Shown here piece by piece: positions 61,269 to 64,000 of a DNA stretch of 64,000 nt. The translations under genes were made by a program, and so were the position numbers. The DNA lies in contig OZ241994.1 of NCBI GenBank assembly GCA_965204525.1, forward strand, positions 1,488,001 through 1,552,000, read 5' to 3'. The DNA comes from Bin5 sp965204525 (GTDB taxonomy: Bacteria > Chloroflexota > Anaerolineae > Caldilineales > Caldilineaceae). The notes beneath the pieces were generated by a model. The model was given only the letters and a program-made list of their open reading frames with translations. It did not search any database and was not told where the DNA came from. Position 1 is the stretch's first letter. Every line of letters starts with the position of its first letter.

Positions 61269-62351
61269 TCAGCGAATTCCCAGGCGGCGTTTAACTGCTG
61301 AAATCACTTTTTCCGCGGCTTGCGGGTTGCCTTCGACAGCGCCGAAGGGGTCGCTGCGGCCAGCTGGACTGCGACTGAGTACGCGCAGCGTCGAGAGTAT
61401 GCAATGGGGCAAAGCATCCAGATCGTAACCGCCCTCCAGCGTGCAGATCAGCCTGCCTCCGCAGAGCGCTTCCGCAAGGGCCATCAACTCCGCCACCATC
61501 GACGCGTAGCCGTCTACGCTCACTCGATGGCCGCTGAGCGGGTCCATCCAGTGGCCGTCGAAGCCAGCGGAAAGGAAGAAAACGTCCGGCCTGAATTCCC
61601 GTGCGAGCGGGTCCACCAGTTGCTGGAGAGTTGAAAGATAGCCGGCATCGCCGACACCAGATGGAAAAGGAACGTTAACGTTAAAGCCTTCACCGGGGCC
61701 ATATCCGACTTCGTCGATGCTACCGCTAAAGGGGTAGTGCGGGTACTGGTGGATGCTGATGAAGAGAACGGTTGGATCGTCGAAGAACATCTCCTCGGTG
61801 CCGTTGCCGTGATGAACGTCGAAGTCGACGATGAGAACACGTTCCGCGCCGTGTTTTTGCTGTGCATGACGGGCGGCGACGGCGACATTGCCGAACAGGC
61901 AGAATCCTTTGGCGCCGCGGGGTCGGGCATGGTGGCCCGGCGGCCGCACGATGGCAAAGCCATTGGAAGCGGCACCTGTCATCACGGCGTCGGTCAGTTT
62001 CAGCAGGCCGCCAGCGGCGCGCAGGCCTGCTTCCCAGCTGGCGCGGAGAACGTAGGTGTCCGGGTCGAGCCACAATGCCGACTGGTCCCAACTCTGAGCA
62101 CTATGCCTTCCGTCGGAGGCAGACTCGCCAATGCTCTGACATATTTCCTGGAGCTGATCAATGTAGGCGGCATTGTGAACGGCAAGAATCTGGTCAAGAG
62201 GGGCAGCTGAATTGGGCAGGCGGGTCAATGTATCGAGGATGCCGTCGGCCTCCAACAGCGCCAAAGTGCTCTGCATGCGTTCCAGACATTCCGGATGGCC
62301 TGAGAAGCTATGATTTCGTTCAAAGGGGTCGTAGACGAAAGCGGTAGTCAT
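61269..62351 (-). CDS. histone deacetylase-family amidohydrolase
   Basis: 360 residues. Class II HDAC/acetylpolyamine amidohydrolase type. The active-site signs are VRPPGHHARPRGAKGFCLFG (tandem His charge relay), VLIVDFDVHHGNGTEEMF (Zn-binding D-x-H), FLSAGFDGHWMDPLSGH (second Zn Asp) and LEGGYD near the C-terminus. It removes acetyl groups from lysine side chains, polyamines or acetylated small molecules; bacterial targets vary. Nothing nearby indicates which. It stands alone, minus strand, between the small unknown gene and the partial gene at the right edge. Confidence 0.92.
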   Translation of the reverse strand: MTTAFVYDPFERNHSFSGHPECLERMQSTLALLEADGILDTLTRLPNSAAPLDQILAVHNAAYIDQLQEICQSIGESASDGRHSAQSWDQSALWLDPDTYVLRASWEAGLRAAGGLLKLTDAVMTGAASNGFAIVRPPGHHARPRGAKGFCLFGNVAVAARHAQQKHGAERVLIVDFDVHHGNGTEEMFFDDPTVLFISIHQYPHYPFSGSIDEVGYGPGEGFNVNVPFPSGVGDAGYLSTLQQLVDPLAREFRPDVFFLSAGFDGHWMDPLSGHRVSVDGYASMVAELMALAEALCGGRLICTLEGGYDLDALPHCILSTLRVLSRSPAGRSDPFGAVEGNPQAAEKVISAVKRRLGIR

Positions 62352-62453
62352 GCTGTTTATCTTTGATGACTGACGAAGACCGGCGAGTGCCGGCGCACAG
62401 TTCCTTTCCCGGCTCTTTCTCTTTGCAGAGATCAGATAGACTTGCCTGTCTGA

Positions 62454-64000
62454 CTAAGGTTCGGAAAGGAAGGTGGGAATGAACAGTTCGCTGCCCAGGC
62501 GGAAGCGCAGATCAAAGCTGTGTTCATCCGAGCCGAACGCCTGGACCTGATTCTGAAGCGTGATCGGGCCGTCGAAGGTGACCGGGCGGGTTGAGTGCAG
62601 CATTTCGCCGTCCCAGAGGAGGCTGACTGTGTCGTCCTCCTCCTGTGCTCTGAAGGGGAGTTGGAGAAGCGCCCACCAGTCCCAGTGGGAAGGCCATTCC
62701 CTATGTATGGTCAGCTCGCCTTCGTCTGTGGTGATGCCGATCAGATTCCAGATAGATGAATCGGCGGTCGAGGGCTGGATGGAAGTTGACGTCTTCGCGT
62801 TTTTGCCTGACTGTGCAGACGCGCCGGCCCATTTGGCGGCGTCTTCGGTCTGATTCAGTTGGCGGGCCAGGGCAGAGGCAGCGGTCAGGGCGCGGCGGGC
62901 TGCATTCGTCGCGCATGCGGTCGAATTTTCAGGGGGGCCTGAGCCTTCAGATGCGTGGAAGAATGCACTCAGTTCATTGGCGGTTGTCGTCAACGCTTGC
63001 CGGTGCGTAGCCAGCCATTCCCGGTCGGGGAGGCGCTGCAGGTGCGCGTGAAGGGTCTCCAGGTAGGCAGCCGCGGCAAAGGGAATGCCGTCTTCTGGCA
63101 CGTCGATCGGCCCCCGAGGGAGAACAGGCAGCTGACAGGGGAGTGCGCCGCCGGTACGTTCGGCGACCCGGCGCAGGGTGTCCAGCATGGCGCGGCTGTG
63201 TACAGGCGCGAAGGTGTCGAACAGATGGACCAGGCCGGGAACAGATTCGATCGAGCGGTCGGCGGGCGCGTAGCCGGAGCGGAAACGGGCCAGTTTTTGT
63301 ACAGCTCCGATTTTGGCATGCTGGACTGAATGGTTGGCGCCAACGTCCGGGGACCACAGCCTTCCCCGATGCGTGATGTCGTGCCAGCTGTTTCGGCTGC
63401 GCTTGAAGGCGCGTGAAATGTCCCGCTGGACGAGGAAGCCGTTCCAGGCTACCTGCTCGCCAACGTCGCTCAGCGTCAGGATCAGGGGGAGGTCTACCTG
63501 GCCGGCCACGAGCACATGATAGACCAGGTGCGCCTGCGAATCGGTGGGAAAGTCGACAAGGTCGGGGCGGCCTTCTGCGGCGCCGAAGACGCGCGTGCTC
63601 TCGGCGTTGCGCTGGTCGTGGGCCCCCTTGGCTTCGCCGGGGTCTTTCTGCGCGACCAGGAGCCCGTCAACCATGCGTTGTTCGAGGGGTTCGCCCCAGT
63701 CAATCTCGACGCGAATCTGGATCAGGCGATCCCCTTCGGCCTGGGCCTCCATCATCCACAGCAGAGAGCGATCGTAGTAGCTGTCGAGAGGTGCAAAGAT
63801 GCGTTTGCTGACAATCACCCCTTCGACGCCGTAGATCGTCTCCTGATAACCGGGATAGAGTTGAACGGCGAGAGGCAGTACATCATCCAGCTGCTCGCTG
63901 CTGATTCCGCTGGAGGTGTAGATCGGCGCGTCGATGCGGATGCGGATAGAACGGGCATAGGCGCGCCTGTGCCAGTGCCAGCGCAGATCGTAGAGATCGC
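62454..64000 (-). CDS. large protein of unknown function, 5' end beyond the window
   Basis: Only the C-terminal 515 residues or so are in the window; the frame continues through the right edge, and the GTG at 63818 is internal. No family recognised. Residues near the edge (RIRIDAPIYTSSGISSEQLD; AVQLYPGYQETIYGVEGVIV) and the C-terminal block (LNQVQAF-like strands and RLGSELFIPTFLSEP) look like beta-rich domains around a helical, acidic centre. No metal motif, Walker motif or membrane segment is visible in the portion present. The missing N-terminus may hold the informative domain. Confidence 0.65.
   Translation of the reverse strand, partial: DLYDLRWHWHRRAYARSIRIRIDAPIYTSSGISSEQLDDVLPLAVQLYPGYQETIYGVEGVIVSKRIFAPLDSYYDRSLLWMMEAQAEGDRLIQIRVEIDWGEPLEQRMVDGLLVAQKDPGEAKGAHDQRNAESTRVFGAAEGRPDLVDFPTDSQAHLVYHVLVAGQVDLPLILTLSDVGEQVAWNGFLVQRDISRAFKRSRNSWHDITHRGRLWSPDVGANHSVQHAKIGAVQKLARFRSGYAPADRSIESVPGLVHLFDTFAPVHSRAMLDTLRRVAERTGGALPCQLPVLPRGPIDVPEDGIPFAAAAYLETLHAHLQRLPDREWLATHRQALTTTANELSAFFHASEGSGPPENSTACATNAARRALTAASALARQLNQTEDAAKWAGASAQSGKNAKTSTSIQPSTADSSIWNLIGITTDEGELTIHREWPSHWDWWALLQLPFRAQEEDDTVSLLWDGEMLHSTRPVTFDGPITLQNQVQAFGSDEHSFDLRFRLGSELFIPTFLSEP

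Overview
The window looks like chromosomal DNA of a moderately GC-rich bacterium, most likely a member of the Chloroflexota (Anaerolineae/Caldilineae type). The evidence is indirect: a bacterial mevalonate kinase, a DHH-CBS-CBS-CCA-transferase fusion, a large alpha-2-macroglobulin lipoprotein, tandem PspC domains, and many stand-alone housekeeping genes with short gaps on both strands. There is no rRNA operon, CRISPR array or prophage. One tRNA gene (Leu, CAA) is present.

Region 1 (about 1-6.6 kb) is an AT-richer accessory zone with several broken genes. It holds a small unknown gene, a 60-bp orphan end of an IS3-family element, a reverse-transcriptase remnant with a YVDD motif, an intact-looking IS3-family element, and an S-4TM/SLATT-like four-helix membrane effector whose 5' end was removed by the IS. 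Next come a Schlafen AlbA_2/HATPase protein, a 41-residue C-terminal fragment of a HigA-type antitoxin, and an orphan FmdE-like zinc protein. The simplest reading is a decayed defence island. A divergent intergenic region (6183-6693) with 10-bp iterated repeats and a 15-bp hairpin closes it.

Region 2 (6.7-25 kb) is mostly housekeeping. It contains mnmA, two small membrane proteins, two overlapping GNAT genes, a sugar/cell-surface group (GT2, RfbD), a YheT-like hydrolase, and a PLP alpha-oxoamine synthase followed by an uncharacterised conserved protein. It continues with an 8-oxoguanine-deaminase-like amidohydrolase, the CCA-transferase fusion, a galactonate-dehydratase-like enolase, coaBC, a nucleotidyltransferase-fold gene and a pRiA4b ORF-3-like gene.

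Region 3 (25-42.6 kb, nearly all minus strand) is envelope-centred: a 2073-residue alpha-2-macroglobulin, a VTT-domain membrane protein, a membrane-anchored cyclophilin, a WecA/MraY-type transferase and a 1227-residue O-antigen-ligase-like/TPR protein. A UvrD-like helicase, a small unknown protein and a ThDP enzyme follow.

Region 4 (43-64 kb) holds a Gfo/Idh/MocA oxidoreductase, a double PspC protein, and an ECF sigma/anti-sigma/mutM operon. Then come tRNA-Leu with a near-consensus promoter, a four-CNB-domain tail-anchored protein, a D-threonine-aldolase-like enzyme and a CDP-alcohol phosphatidyltransferase. The end carries a glycogen pair (glycogen-synthase-like plus glgB) with nagA, mevalonate kinase with a glycerophosphodiesterase, a histone-deacetylase-like hydrolase, and a large unknown gene that runs off the right edge.
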